A stretch of DNA of 64,000 nucleotides, from the NCBI RefSeq assembly GCF_023656745.1, contig NZ_JAMOKO010000006.1, positions 1 to 64,000 of the forward strand, given 5' to 3'. Source of the DNA: Collinsella sp. BG-O-102. Its GTDB lineage: Bacteria; Actinomycetota; Coriobacteriia; Coriobacteriales; Coriobacteriaceae. The notes beneath the pieces were generated by a model. The model was not told the origin of the DNA, searched no databases, and saw nothing but the letters and a program-made list of their open reading frames with translations. The position numbers were made by a program, and so were the translations under genes. Position 1 is the stretch's first letter; every line of letters starts with the position of its first letter. Positions 54,891-62,946 of this stretch are shown piece after piece.

Positions 54891-55014
54891 TTTCGCTCCC
54901 CTCGGTCTGCCGCCTGCTCCGCGCCCGGGTCTCCCAGACATTGCACTGACGGGAGCGCTACAATCCAATTGGCTTGTCCGATTGTCCGCGCTCATGCTCC
55001 TATTAGGTCATGGC
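54891..55014 (-). ncRNA. Candidate IS110 bridge RNA region
   Basis: The non-coding end ahead of the transposase. On the minus strand it contains ACAATC...GATTGT, a loop-forming stretch with CCAATTGG, and GC-rich pairs near the start codon. IS110-group elements encode a guide (bridge) RNA at this place; the exact RNA is not defined here. The remaining 55015-55250 holds no gene I can support. Confidence 0.35.
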
Positions 55015-55252
55015 AGGACTCCGGGACGCGGATGCCGGGGCGAGACAGGTCGGATTTGAGGACGGCCGAAGAGGCGTCAGCAGGTCAGTGGGTCATCGTC
55101 CCGGCATTCAGCATCAGGGTAGCGCTGCGACGCGGAAATCGCGCGCCGTTGCCGCGCCCCGCAGTGCCCGCTTCCCCCGAGAACAATTATCAGTGCAGGT
55201 AGACGGCTTGCCGATTTTCGGAAAACCGGGGGATGGTCGACCCATACGGTTC

Positions 55253-55271
55253 AAACGTAGTAGATAGGCCC
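55253..55271. repeat. 19-base inverted repeat, right of IS110
   Basis: AAACGTAGTAGATAGGCCC, exact inverse of 53572-53590. It continues leftward into a palindromic CCGATTTTCGG region, which looks like the fuller copy of the same dispersed unit. Confidence 0.9.
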
Positions 55272-55363
55272 CTTTCGTGGCGCAACCCCAAAACAGTCTT
55301 TTGGGACGGGTGGTATCCTTGGTAGCCCTGTGCTGCAAACGCACCTTAAACGCAAGGAGTCCC

Positions 55364-57511
55364 ATGGATCTTATCGCCCAGCTCGCCCGCGAGCTCAACC
55401 TTAAGGCCGCCAACGTCGAGGCGGCCGTCAAGCTCATCGACGAGGGCAACACCATCCCCTTTATCTCGCGCTACCGCAAGGAAGCAACGGGCGGCATGGA
55501 CGACGTCGCCCTGCGCGCGCTCGACGAGCGCCTGTCCTACCTGCGCAATCTCGAGCAGCGCAAAGAGGACGTCATCCTGCTCATCGACGCCCAGGGCAAA
55601 CTCACGCCCGAGCTCGAGCAGCAGATTCGCGAGGCCACGCAGCTCCAGCGCGTCGAGGACCTCTACAAGCCCTACCGCAAAAAGCGCATGACCCGCGCGC
55701 AGAAGGCCCGCGAGGCCGGCCTGGAGCCGCTCGCCAACATGATCATCATGCAGGCATCCGCCAAGGGCAGCGCGCTCGACGCCGCCGCGGCCTACGTCAA
55801 CGAGGACGCCGGCTTCGACACGCCCGAGAAGGCACTCGCCGGCGCCGCCGACATCGTGGCCGAGACGGTGGCCGAGGACCCCGAGAACGTCGCCGACCTG
55901 CGCGCCTTTACGCAAAACACCGCCGATATCGTCGTCGAGGCCACCGACCCCGCCGAGAAGACTCCCTACGAGCCCTACTACAACTTTGACGAGCCGCTGC
56001 GCCGCATCCCCAACCACCGCGTGCTGGCTATCGACCGCGGCGAGCGCGAGGGCAAGCTCCGCGTGCGCGTGAACGTCGACGGCGCCGCTGCCACGGCACG
56101 CCTCGGCAGCCGCTGGCCCCGCCGCCAGGGCGTGTTTGCTCCCATCTTCGATGCCGCCATCGCTGATGGTTACAAGCGCCTCATGGCCCCCTCGCTGGAG
56201 CGCGAGGCCCGTGCCAAGCTCACCGTCCGCGCCCAGACCGAGGCCATCAACGTCTTTGCCAAGAATCTCGAGGGCCTGCTCTCGGCCCGTCCCGTCCGCG
56301 GCGCCCGCGTGCTCGCGCTCGACCCGGGCTACCGCACCGGCTGCAAGGTCGCCGTCATGGACGAGACCGGCAAGCTGCTCGACCACGGCGTGGTCTACCC
56401 CACCAAGCCGCGCCACGACGTCGTCGGCACCAAGCGCGAGCTCGCCCGCCTCGTCAAGAAGGACGGCGTCAACACCATCGTCATCGGCAACGGCACCGCC
56501 AGCCGCGAGACCGAGGAAGTCGTCTCGGAGTTCATTGCCGAGCAGGCACCCGGACTGCGATACACCATCGTCAACGAGGCCGGCGCGTCGGTGTACTCCG
56601 CTTCCGAGCTCGCAAGCCAGGAGTATCCCGACCTGGACGTCACCGTGCGCGGTGCCATGAGCCTGGGCCGCCGCCTGCAGGACCCGCTGGCAGAGCTCGT
56701 CAAGATCCCGCCCCAGTCTATCGGCGTGGGCCAATACCAGCACGACCTTGACCAGGCCGAGCTTTCGCGCACGCTGGGTCACGTGGTGGAAGACGTCGTC
56801 AACCGCGTGGGCGTCGACGTAAATACCGCGAGCGCGAGCCTGCTGGGATACGTATCGGGCATCACGCCGAGCGTGGCCAAGAACATCGTGGCGTACCGCA
56901 AGGAAAACGGTGCCTTTACCGATCGCCGCCAGCTCAAAAAGGTCCCCAAGTTGGGGCCCAAGGCATACCTCAACGCCGCGGGCTTCCTGCGCATCAGCGG
57001 CGGTAAGAACCCGCTCGACGCGACGAGCGTCCACCCCGAAAGCTACGAGGTGGCCACGGCCGTCCTGGAGCGCGCCGGCGTTGCCGCCAGCGAACTCAGC
57101 CGTGGCGGCGTACCCGATATCGAGCGCCGCCTGGGCAGCATCTCGGCGCTGGCAAGCGACCTAGACTGCGGCACCCTCACGCTCATCGACATCGTTAACG
57201 AACTCAAAAAGCCCGGCCGCGACCCGCGCGACGACGCGCCCGAGGTAGTCTTTAGCCGCTCGGCGCTTTCCATCGACGACCTGGAGCCCGGCATGGAACT
57301 CAAGGGCACGGTGCGCAACGTCGTCGACTTTGGCGCCTTCGTCGACGTGGGTGTGCACCAGGACGGCCTCGTGCACATCTCCAAGCTGGCCAACCGCTTC
57401 GTTAAGCACCCGAGTGATGTCGTGCGCGTCGGCGACACGGTGAAGGTGTGGGTCGAAAAAGTCGATCGCGACCGCAAGAAGATCTCGCTCACCATGGTGC
57501 AGGGGAAGTAA
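55364..57511 (+). CDS. tex: Tex family RNA-binding transcription accessory protein
   Basis: 715 residues. Order: N-terminal Tex helical domain (FISRYRKEATGGMDD), the YqgF/RuvC-like fold (RVLALDPGYRTGCKVAVMD), the helix-hairpin-helix region (VNTASASLLGYVSGITPSVAKNIVAYR), and a C-terminal S1 domain (LKGTVRNVVDFGAFVDVGVHQDGLVHIS). Tex homologues bind nucleic acid and affect transcription and RNA handling. ATG at 55364 has GCAAGGAG upstream. Confidence 0.95.
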   Translation: MDLIAQLARELNLKAANVEAAVKLIDEGNTIPFISRYRKEATGGMDDVALRALDERLSYLRNLEQRKEDVILLIDAQGKLTPELEQQIREATQLQRVEDLYKPYRKKRMTRAQKAREAGLEPLANMIIMQASAKGSALDAAAAYVNEDAGFDTPEKALAGAADIVAETVAEDPENVADLRAFTQNTADIVVEATDPAEKTPYEPYYNFDEPLRRIPNHRVLAIDRGEREGKLRVRVNVDGAAATARLGSRWPRRQGVFAPIFDAAIADGYKRLMAPSLEREARAKLTVRAQTEAINVFAKNLEGLLSARPVRGARVLALDPGYRTGCKVAVMDETGKLLDHGVVYPTKPRHDVVGTKRELARLVKKDGVNTIVIGNGTASRETEEVVSEFIAEQAPGLRYTIVNEAGASVYSASELASQEYPDLDVTVRGAMSLGRRLQDPLAELVKIPPQSIGVGQYQHDLDQAELSRTLGHVVEDVVNRVGVDVNTASASLLGYVSGITPSVAKNIVAYRKENGAFTDRRQLKKVPKLGPKAYLNAAGFLRISGGKNPLDATSVHPESYEVATAVLERAGVAASELSRGGVPDIERRLGSISALASDLDCGTLTLIDIVNELKKPGRDPRDDAPEVVFSRSALSIDDLEPGMELKGTVRNVVDFGAFVDVGVHQDGLVHISKLANRFVKHPSDVVRVGDTVKVWVEKVDRDRKKISLTMVQGK

Positions 57512-57523
57512 ACCGCCTAAAGC

Positions 57524-57735
57524 AAGGGTCCCCCCTCTCGCGACGTGCAGAATCGCGAGTATTCTGCAAATTCCGCCGTTCCGGATGCCCCTCAGAGGCA
57601 ATAAAGTCACAAACAGCCCCCGTTTTAGCGTCGTCAGAGCCAAAACGGGGGCTGTTCCGTGCTTTATCTAGCTGGTAAAAGCCTTTACCTTGCTGAATAC
57701 TCTCAATTTTGCACGTCGCAGGCGGGGGTACCCTT
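57524..57735. repeat. Large imperfect palindrome between tex and the aldolase gene
   Basis: Arms 57524-57568 and 57691-57735 are inverse copies of each other with about 37 of 45 bases matching, including a core GCGACGTGCA and GAGTATTC. They enclose a strong terminator. The right arm ends two bases before the aldolase stop codon. Confidence 0.85.
57612..57656 (+). terminator. Bidirectional terminator between tex and aldolase
   Basis: AACAGCCCCCGTTTT and AAAACGGGGGCTGTT form a perfect 15-base stem with a 15-base loop, at the centre of the larger palindrome. Confidence 0.85.
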
Positions 57736-57737
57736 GC

Positions 57738-58442
57738 TTACGGCAGGATATGGAAACCGAGCGCCGCGATATCCTTGGCAAAGCCGCGCACGGTGTCGAG
57801 CGAGACCTCGTACGGGTCGCGACCGATGTTCTTGCGCTTGGCCAGGATGCTGTTGGGCACTGTAATGATCTGGCAACCGCAGGCCTCGGCCTGGTAAATG
57901 TTGATGAGCTCGCGCGTGGACGCCCACAGGACCTCGCAGTTGGGCTTGGCGGCGGCCTTCTCGACCGACTCCGTCATAAACGGAATGGGATCGACGCCGG
58001 TATCGGCGATACGGCCGGCAAAGAGCGAAATGATGGACGGCGTCTCGGCGTCAACAGCCTCGACCATCTCGTCGACCTGCTCGGGCGTAAAGATGGTGGT
58101 GACGTTGACTTTGATGCCGTCGGCGGAAAGCTTGCGGACCAGCTCGGCGGTGGACTCACCCTTGGTGGTCACGCACGGAATCTTGACGTAGACGTTCTCG
58201 GCCCAGGTAGCGATCTCGCGCGCCTCGACCTCCATGGTCTCGATGTCGTCGGCAAAGACCTCAAACGACACGGACACATCGGTGATGTGTGCCAGGACCT
58301 CCTTGGCAAACGCGCGGTAATCCGTCACGCCGCCCTTCTTCATAAGGGACGGGTTGGTCGTGAAACCCTGAACGTTGCCGTTCTCGTACATGTCGAGCAT
58401 GCCCTCGAGGTTTGCACCGTCAGCGAACACCTTGATTGCCAT
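57738..58442 (-). CDS. transaldolase / fructose-6-phosphate aldolase-like protein (first)
   Basis: About 234 residues, the short TalC/FSA form. Starts IKVFADGANLEGMLDM and has TTNPSLMKKGG, the Schiff-base lysine strand VYVKIPC, NVTTIFTPEQ, FAGRIADTGVDP and WASTREL. Makes or cleaves fructose 6-phosphate or a similar sugar phosphate. ATG at 58442; AAAGGA upstream. Strongly similar to the gene at 61040 but with its own promoter region and operator-like sites. Confidence 0.9.
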   Translation of the reverse strand: MAIKVFADGANLEGMLDMYENGNVQGFTTNPSLMKKGGVTDYRAFAKEVLAHITDVSVSFEVFADDIETMEVEAREIATWAENVYVKIPCVTTKGESTAELVRKLSADGIKVNVTTIFTPEQVDEMVEAVDAETPSIISLFAGRIADTGVDPIPFMTESVEKAAAKPNCEVLWASTRELINIYQAEACGCQIITVPNSILAKRKNIGRDPYEVSLDTVRGFAKDIAALGFHILP

Positions 58443-58480
58443 CTGCCTGATTCCTTTCGTTTGCATAAGGCCATTGAGCT

Positions 58481-58560
58481 GGTAAACACTTTAGCCATGC
58501 TTACCTAGGTTTGAGCTGCAGCTTTTAAGCTTTATCGGTAAACGGTTTAGCATCTTTACC
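58481..58560 (-). promoter_or_regulatory. Pair of GGTAAAC operator-like palindromes
   Basis: GGTAAACACTTTAGCCATGC then TTACC at 58481-58505, and GGTAAACGGTTTAGCATC then TTTACC at 58537-58560. Each holds a TAAAC-N-TTTA core such as LacI-type regulators bind; the sites start 56 bases apart upstream of the aldolase start. No LacI gene is in the window. Confidence 0.55.
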
Positions 58561-58670
58561 ACTTTTATCAAAGACTTTCCAGCGGCAAAACGGTTTTTCG
58601 GCGCGCTGCGCCATTTCCGTTCACGGCGCTTATTTACAGCAAAACCAATCGAATCCACACTCGCTTCAAG

Positions 58671-58713
58671 AAAAAAGGCGGCGGCACCTCACAAGAGATG
58701 ACGCCGCCTTTTC
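58671..58713 (-). terminator. Terminator of the PTS operon
   Basis: AAAAGGCGGCG and CGCCGCCTTTT form an 11-base stem; on the minus strand it is followed by a T run. The rest of 58561-58768 has nothing else I can support. Confidence 0.88.
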
Positions 58714-58768
58714 GTGTAGGAGCCGGTTATCGGAGCTCCGCCCGATTAGGGCTTAACGTATGCCTGGA

Positions 58769-60160
58769 TTACTCTTCCTCAACGTGGTTAATCACAGCAC
58801 CCTTGGTGTGGATGAAGTTGGGGACGAAGGCGACGACCAGAAGGACAGCGAGAATCGCGTAGACACCGGTGGTACCGAAGGCCTCGGCAGCGCGGCCAAG
58901 CGTAATACCAATGACGGAGAAATCGAAGTCGCCGAACGTAGTGTTCTTGAAGCCAAAGACGTCAAGAACAGGCAGGAGCAGAGCCGGGGCAAAGGTGATG
59001 AGCAGGCCGTTGACGAAAGCACCAAGAGCTGCGCCCTTGCGACCGCCGGTAGCATTGCCGTAGATGCCTGCGGTAGCACCGCAGAAGAAGTGGGGAACCA
59101 TGCCCGGGATGATGAAGATGCCCAAGGTAGCGCCCACGATGAACATACCGACCACGCCACCGATGAAGGAGGCAACAAAGCCGAGGATGACGGCGGTGGG
59201 AGCATAGGGGAAGAAGACGGCGCAGTCGACGGCGGGGATGGCGCCGGGGATCAGCTTGTTGGAGATGCCCTGGAAAGCCGGGACCAGGTCGGCAAGGATC
59301 ATACGAACGCCGTTGTAGACGATAGTGACACCGACGGCGAAGGACAGGGCACAGGTCAGGGCGTAGACGATTACATTGTCGCCGCCAGCGGTCTTGGTAA
59401 CGACCGCAGGATCTGCGATGTAAGCGGCGAAAGCGGTAACCAGGTAGAAGAAGGCCATGGTAAGAGCCGTGGAGATGGTGGTGTCGCGCAGGAAGGAGAA
59501 CTTCTCGGGAACCTCGATCTTCTCGGTGCTGTTCTCCTCGGCGTCCTTAGCAAAAAGCGTACCGACTGCAGCGGAGATGTAATAGGCGAGTGAACCGAAG
59601 TGGCCCATGGCGATTTCATCGCCATCGGTAACCTTCTCGGTGAAACGCTGACCAACGGCGGGAAGCATAGCGCTCACGAGGCCCAGGAACATGCCGCCCA
59701 CGATGACAAGCTGGACATCCTGGAAGCCAGATGCCTGCAGAACGGCAGACAGCAGGCAAGCCATGAACATGCTGTGATGGCCCGTCAGGAAGATGTACTT
59801 AAACTTGGTAAAGCGGGCAATGATAATGTTCACGACGTAGCCGAGAATCAGGATCATCATGGTCTGAACGCCGAGGACGCTCTGAGCCATCGAAACGACA
59901 ACCTCGTTGTTGGGCACGACGCCGGTGATGTGGAAACCGGTCTCGATGAAGGTACCCAGCGGAGCAAGATTCTCCTGAACAACAGCGGCGCCGGCAGACA
60001 GCATGATGTAGCCAAGGATCGGCTTCAGGGTGCCTGTCATCACCTTGTGGGCGGGACGCTTAAGCGCGACAAGGCCCACAAAAGCGAACAGACCCATAAT
60101 CCATGCTGGCTTGGTCAGAATCGATTGGATAAACTCAAGTATGGGAAGGATGACTTGCAT
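58769..60160 (-). CDS. PTS ascorbate-type transporter subunit IIC
   Basis: About 463 residues with 10-12 membrane helices, of the SgaT/UlaA family: WIMGLFAFVGLVALKR near the start, FTKFKYIFLTGHHSMFMA, and the long GATLGIFIIPGMVPHFFCGATAGIYGN segment. Carries ascorbate or another sugar acid or polyol while EIIB phosphorylates it. ATG at 60160 follows AAGGAAG. Last of the operon aldolase-IIA-IIB-IIC. Confidence 0.92.
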   Translation of the reverse strand: MQVILPILEFIQSILTKPAWIMGLFAFVGLVALKRPAHKVMTGTLKPILGYIMLSAGAAVVQENLAPLGTFIETGFHITGVVPNNEVVVSMAQSVLGVQTMMILILGYVVNIIIARFTKFKYIFLTGHHSMFMACLLSAVLQASGFQDVQLVIVGGMFLGLVSAMLPAVGQRFTEKVTDGDEIAMGHFGSLAYYISAAVGTLFAKDAEENSTEKIEVPEKFSFLRDTTISTALTMAFFYLVTAFAAYIADPAVVTKTAGGDNVIVYALTCALSFAVGVTIVYNGVRMILADLVPAFQGISNKLIPGAIPAVDCAVFFPYAPTAVILGFVASFIGGVVGMFIVGATLGIFIIPGMVPHFFCGATAGIYGNATGGRKGAALGAFVNGLLITFAPALLLPVLDVFGFKNTTFGDFDFSVIGITLGRAAEAFGTTGVYAILAVLLVVAFVPNFIHTKGAVINHVEEE

Positions 60161-60231
60161 CTGGGCTTCCTTTCTTTTTAACGTGGGCGCGTTTCCCTCT
60201 TCCACAGGGAACCGCCCCTTTTTGTGCCGCT

Positions 60232-60507
60232 TTAGGCGTTAGCGGCGGCCGCCTTGATTGCCTCGAGGGCGTCTTCGCGGATCTTCTTCTTGTTCACGTA
60301 GCTGCGAACGATCACGACGTTACCGTGAAGCTCGGGAGCGAGCTCCTTAACGGTAATGAACAGATCCGGATTTGCGGAAGAAGCACCGTTCAGGTCCATA
60401 GACTCAACGTCGGCCTTGATGCCCTCCTCCTCACAAAGCTCCTCGACTTTGCCAGCGAGCATCAGGCTGGACCCGATGCCGTTTCCGCATACGGTGATGA
60501 TATGCAT
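60232..60507 (-). CDS. PTS ascorbate/lactose-type subunit IIB
   Basis: 91 residues. The phosphocysteine loop CGNGIGSS sits at residues 7-14, as in UlaB-type IIB proteins. It accepts phosphate from IIA and passes it to the sugar held by IIC. Confidence 0.92.
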   Translation of the reverse strand: MHIITVCGNGIGSSLMLAGKVEELCEEEGIKADVESMDLNGASSANPDLFITVKELAPELHGNVVIVRSYVNKKKIREDALEAIKAAAANA

Positions 60508-60583
60508 GGCAACCTTCCTCTCCTACACGTGACGGATTTTCCGTCTATCCAAAAGCGGCGACGCATCGCCGTGCCATTAAGGC

Positions 60584-61030
60584 CTAAAAGAATGAACGCA
60601 TGGTCTCCAAAACCTGCTCGGGCGTACCGCACGCGCTGAGCTTGGCAACGCAGTCCTCGTCCTCGAACATCTGCGAAAGCTCCGCCAAGCAACCAAGATG
60701 AGCCTTGGGGTCGGGCGCGCAAATGCCCACGAGTACGTGAACCGGATCGAAATCCTCGTGTCCAAATGCAACCGCAGGATCAAGCGTGACGATGCAGATT
60801 CCCGCTTCGCTCACATTGCCATCGGCCTGGGCGTGGGGCATGGCGATACCCTCTTCCAGAACCATATAGGGGCCAAATTTGTGAACCGATGAAATCATGG
60901 CGTCGACATAGCTCTGGTCGCATTTGCCCGCGTCAACGAGCAGCTTGCCACATGCCCTAATCGCTTCCTCCCAATCGGAGGCCTGGACATGGCAGGCAAC
61001 AAGCTCGGGTTTAAGAAGATCGGTCAGCAT
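60584..61030 (-). CDS. PTS subunit IIA, mannitol/fructose type
   Basis: 148 residues with the phospho-histidine motif MVLEEGIAMPHAQ, then the conserved VHVLVGICAPDPKAHL. Resembles UlaC. Takes phosphate from HPr; HPr and enzyme I genes are not in the window. Follows the aldolase gene by nine bases. Confidence 0.92.
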   Translation of the reverse strand: MLTDLLKPELVACHVQASDWEEAIRACGKLLVDAGKCDQSYVDAMISSVHKFGPYMVLEEGIAMPHAQADGNVSEAGICIVTLDPAVAFGHEDFDPVHVLVGICAPDPKAHLGCLAELSQMFEDEDCVAKLSACGTPEQVLETMRSFF

Positions 61031-61039
61031 GACAGCTCC

Positions 61040-61750
61040 CTACTCCTCGGGCAGGATATGAAAACCAAGCGCCTGAATGTCGCGGGCAAAGCCCTTGACC
61101 GTATCAAGCGAGTACTCGAGCAAATCTTTCCCGAAATTCTTGCGCTTGGCGAGAAGGGCATTGGGGACCGTGATGATCTGGCAGCCAACAGACTCTGCCT
61201 GGAAGATGTTGAGTACCTCACGCGTGGATGCCCAGAGAACCTCGGCGGCGGGCTTGACGGCAGCCTTCTTTACGGACTCTGCCATGAGGGGCAGCGGATC
61301 GACGCCGGTATCGGCGATACGGCCGGCGAAGATGGACAGAATAGAGGGGGTCTCGGCAGAGACGGCATCGACGAACTCGTCGACCTGCTCGGGCGTGAAG
61401 ATGGTGGTGACATTCACCTTGATACCATCGGCAGAAAGGCGCTTGACCAACGCTGCGGTGGACTCGCCCTTGGTGTTGAGCGCCGGGATCTTAACGTAGA
61501 CGTTGTCCGCCCAGGTTGCGATCTCGCGAGCCTCGGCCTCCATACCCGCCTCGTCGTCGGCAAACACCTCGAACGAGACTGACACATCGGTGATGTGCTC
61601 AAGAACCGTCTTGGCAAAAGCGCGGTAGTCGGTCACGCCGCCGGCCTTCATAAGGGAAGGATTGGTCGTGAAGCCCTGAACGTTGCCGTTGTCGTGCATG
61701 TCAAGCATACCCTCGAGGTTAGCGCCGTCGGCAAACACCTTGATTGCCAT
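61040..61750 (-). CDS. transaldolase / fructose-6-phosphate aldolase-like protein (second)
   Basis: About 236 residues; same motifs as the first copy (TTNPSLMKAGG, VYVKIPA, FAGRIADTGVDP, WASTREV) and most residues identical. First gene of the PTS operon, so it probably acts on the imported, phosphorylated sugar or its product. ATG at 61750; GAGAAAGGACC upstream. Confidence 0.9.
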   Translation of the reverse strand: MAIKVFADGANLEGMLDMHDNGNVQGFTTNPSLMKAGGVTDYRAFAKTVLEHITDVSVSFEVFADDEAGMEAEAREIATWADNVYVKIPALNTKGESTAALVKRLSADGIKVNVTTIFTPEQVDEFVDAVSAETPSILSIFAGRIADTGVDPLPLMAESVKKAAVKPAAEVLWASTREVLNIFQAESVGCQIITVPNALLAKRKNFGKDLLEYSLDTVKGFARDIQALGFHILPEE

Positions 61751-61780
61751 GTTCGGTCCTTTCTCATCTAGCACTATTGC

Positions 61781-61855
61781 TATCGAAAGCCTTTTTCTTT
61801 GTTTCAAAAGCTTTTCGGTTTTCTTTTATAAACTATTTCAAAAGATATCGAAAGC
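61781..61855 (-). promoter_or_regulatory. Repeated TATCGAAAGC sites ahead of the PTS operon
   Basis: The ten-base word TATCGAAAGC occurs at 61781-61790 and 61846-61855. Between them lie AT-rich hexamers usable as promoter. CGAAAG words recur at the DeoR gene, so these are candidate DeoR operators. 61860-62031 has no gene. Confidence 0.6.
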
Positions 61856-62031
61856 TCAATTGCCAACTTTCCGCGAACGGTCGATTATCGGGCGCGAGCG
61901 TACCTCACTTTTTGTGAACACCTTCCAGGCAAGACTCTTTACTGGCTATTACAGGCATTCTGCATGTCAGGCCAACTACTAACACAAATAAAAGCAAAGC
62001 GTGTCATTCATCTCGTTCACTCGATTTTGCC

Positions 62032-62092
62032 TTGTTCTTTTCATATCGATACGTTATATTTCGATTACGAAAGGCATTTCTTTCGCCTTTCG
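62032..62092 (+). promoter_or_regulatory. Promoter and palindrome of the DeoR gene
   Basis: TTGTTC (62032-62037) and TTATAT (62054-62059), 16 bases apart. Just after is CGAAAGGC-N9-GCCTTTCG (62068-62092), a perfect eight-base inverted repeat reaching toward the ribosome site, suited to autoregulation. Confidence 0.65.
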
Positions 62093-62109
62093 TTCATAAG
62101 GAGCGACAC

Positions 62110-62901
62110 ATGGCATCTACTTCAGACCTTTCACCCGCCGAGCGTCAGCGATTTATCATGAACTGGCTGGCGGAAAAGCCGAATATCTCGGTATCCGACA
62201 TCGTCCGTCGCTTTTCGGTTTCGGAAGTCACCGCACGACACGACCTCGTCTCACTGGAATCGGAAGGCAAATTGCGTCGTGTACGCGGCGGAGCAGTATC
62301 GCTTTCACGTTCCACTGCAATCTCGTATCCCGAAGAGCGCATCAATGTCCAAGTCGAAGCCAAGGAGGCTATCGCCGCGACCGCAGCAACTCTTGTTGAC
62401 GATGGTGACGTTTTGGTGATCGACATCGGCACCACGGGCTTTTACTTCACTAAAGCCCTCATAGACAAGCGCGACATCACCATCATCACCGGCGATCTTG
62501 CCATCGCAAACTATGCCAGCTTCAATCTGCCCAACGCTTCGGTAGTGCTGTTAGGTGGTTCCGTGCGAAAGGGCCACCTTTATCTCGCGGGCGCGCTGAC
62601 GTTCGACTGCATGAGCAAGCTTCATGCCGACAAGGCATTTGTCAGCGCCGACGGATTCCATCCCGACCACGGCTTTACCGTTGAGCACGACTTCTCTGCC
62701 ATGATCAAGCGCATGTATCTAACCAACTCGAACCTGAGCTACATGATGGTCGACCAGGGTAAGTTCAATAAGACGAGCTTTTATCAGTCCGCACAGATCG
62801 ATGACCTCGACGGCATCATCATCGATGGGGACAGCGAAGGTATCATGACAGCGGCAATCGAGAGCAGCCACAGTCATCCCAAACTCTATATTGCAAAATA
62901 G
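62110..62901 (+). CDS. DeoR family transcriptional regulator
   Basis: 263 residues. N-terminal DeoR helix-turn-helix (RFIMNWLAEKPNISVSDIVRRFSVSEVTARHDL, then LRRVRGGAV), and the DeoRC sugar-phosphate sensor domain with VIDIGTTGFYFTKAL, VVLLGGSVRKG and DKAFVSADGF. Divergent from the PTS-aldolase operon, which it likely represses. ATG at 62110 has AAGGAG upstream. Confidence 0.93.
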   Translation: MASTSDLSPAERQRFIMNWLAEKPNISVSDIVRRFSVSEVTARHDLVSLESEGKLRRVRGGAVSLSRSTAISYPEERINVQVEAKEAIAATAATLVDDGDVLVIDIGTTGFYFTKALIDKRDITIITGDLAIANYASFNLPNASVVLLGGSVRKGHLYLAGALTFDCMSKLHADKAFVSADGFHPDHGFTVEHDFSAMIKRMYLTNSNLSYMMVDQGKFNKTSFYQSAQIDDLDGIIIDGDSEGIMTAAIESSHSHPKLYIAK

Positions 62902-62904
62902 CTC

Positions 62905-62945
62905 ACATGGCCGGGTCGCCCCCAATGCAGGCGACCCGGCCATGT
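62905..62945. terminator. Hairpin between convergent DeoR and HAD genes
   Basis: ACATGGCCGGGTCGCC and GGCGACCCGGCCATGT, a perfect 16-base stem, fill the gap between two stops. Only short T runs follow. Confidence 0.7.
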
Positions 62946-62946
62946 A

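Larger units (their letters stand above)
53640..55014 (-). mobile_element. IS110 family insertion sequence (limits approximate)
   Basis: Built around one transposase gene. IS110 elements lack terminal inverted repeats, so ends are hard to see. A direct repeat GCTCCTAT, followed by A/T-AG, occurs at 53638-53645 and 55004-55011; I take it as the probable duplicated core at the two junctions. Exact ends need an empty-site comparison. Confidence 0.6.

Noticed and set aside
58467-58768. tRNA or riboswitch in the larger gaps (also 19352-19780 and 61751-62109)
   Set aside because: I found no cloverleaf, T-loop consensus or known riboswitch core; only operators, repeats and terminators.
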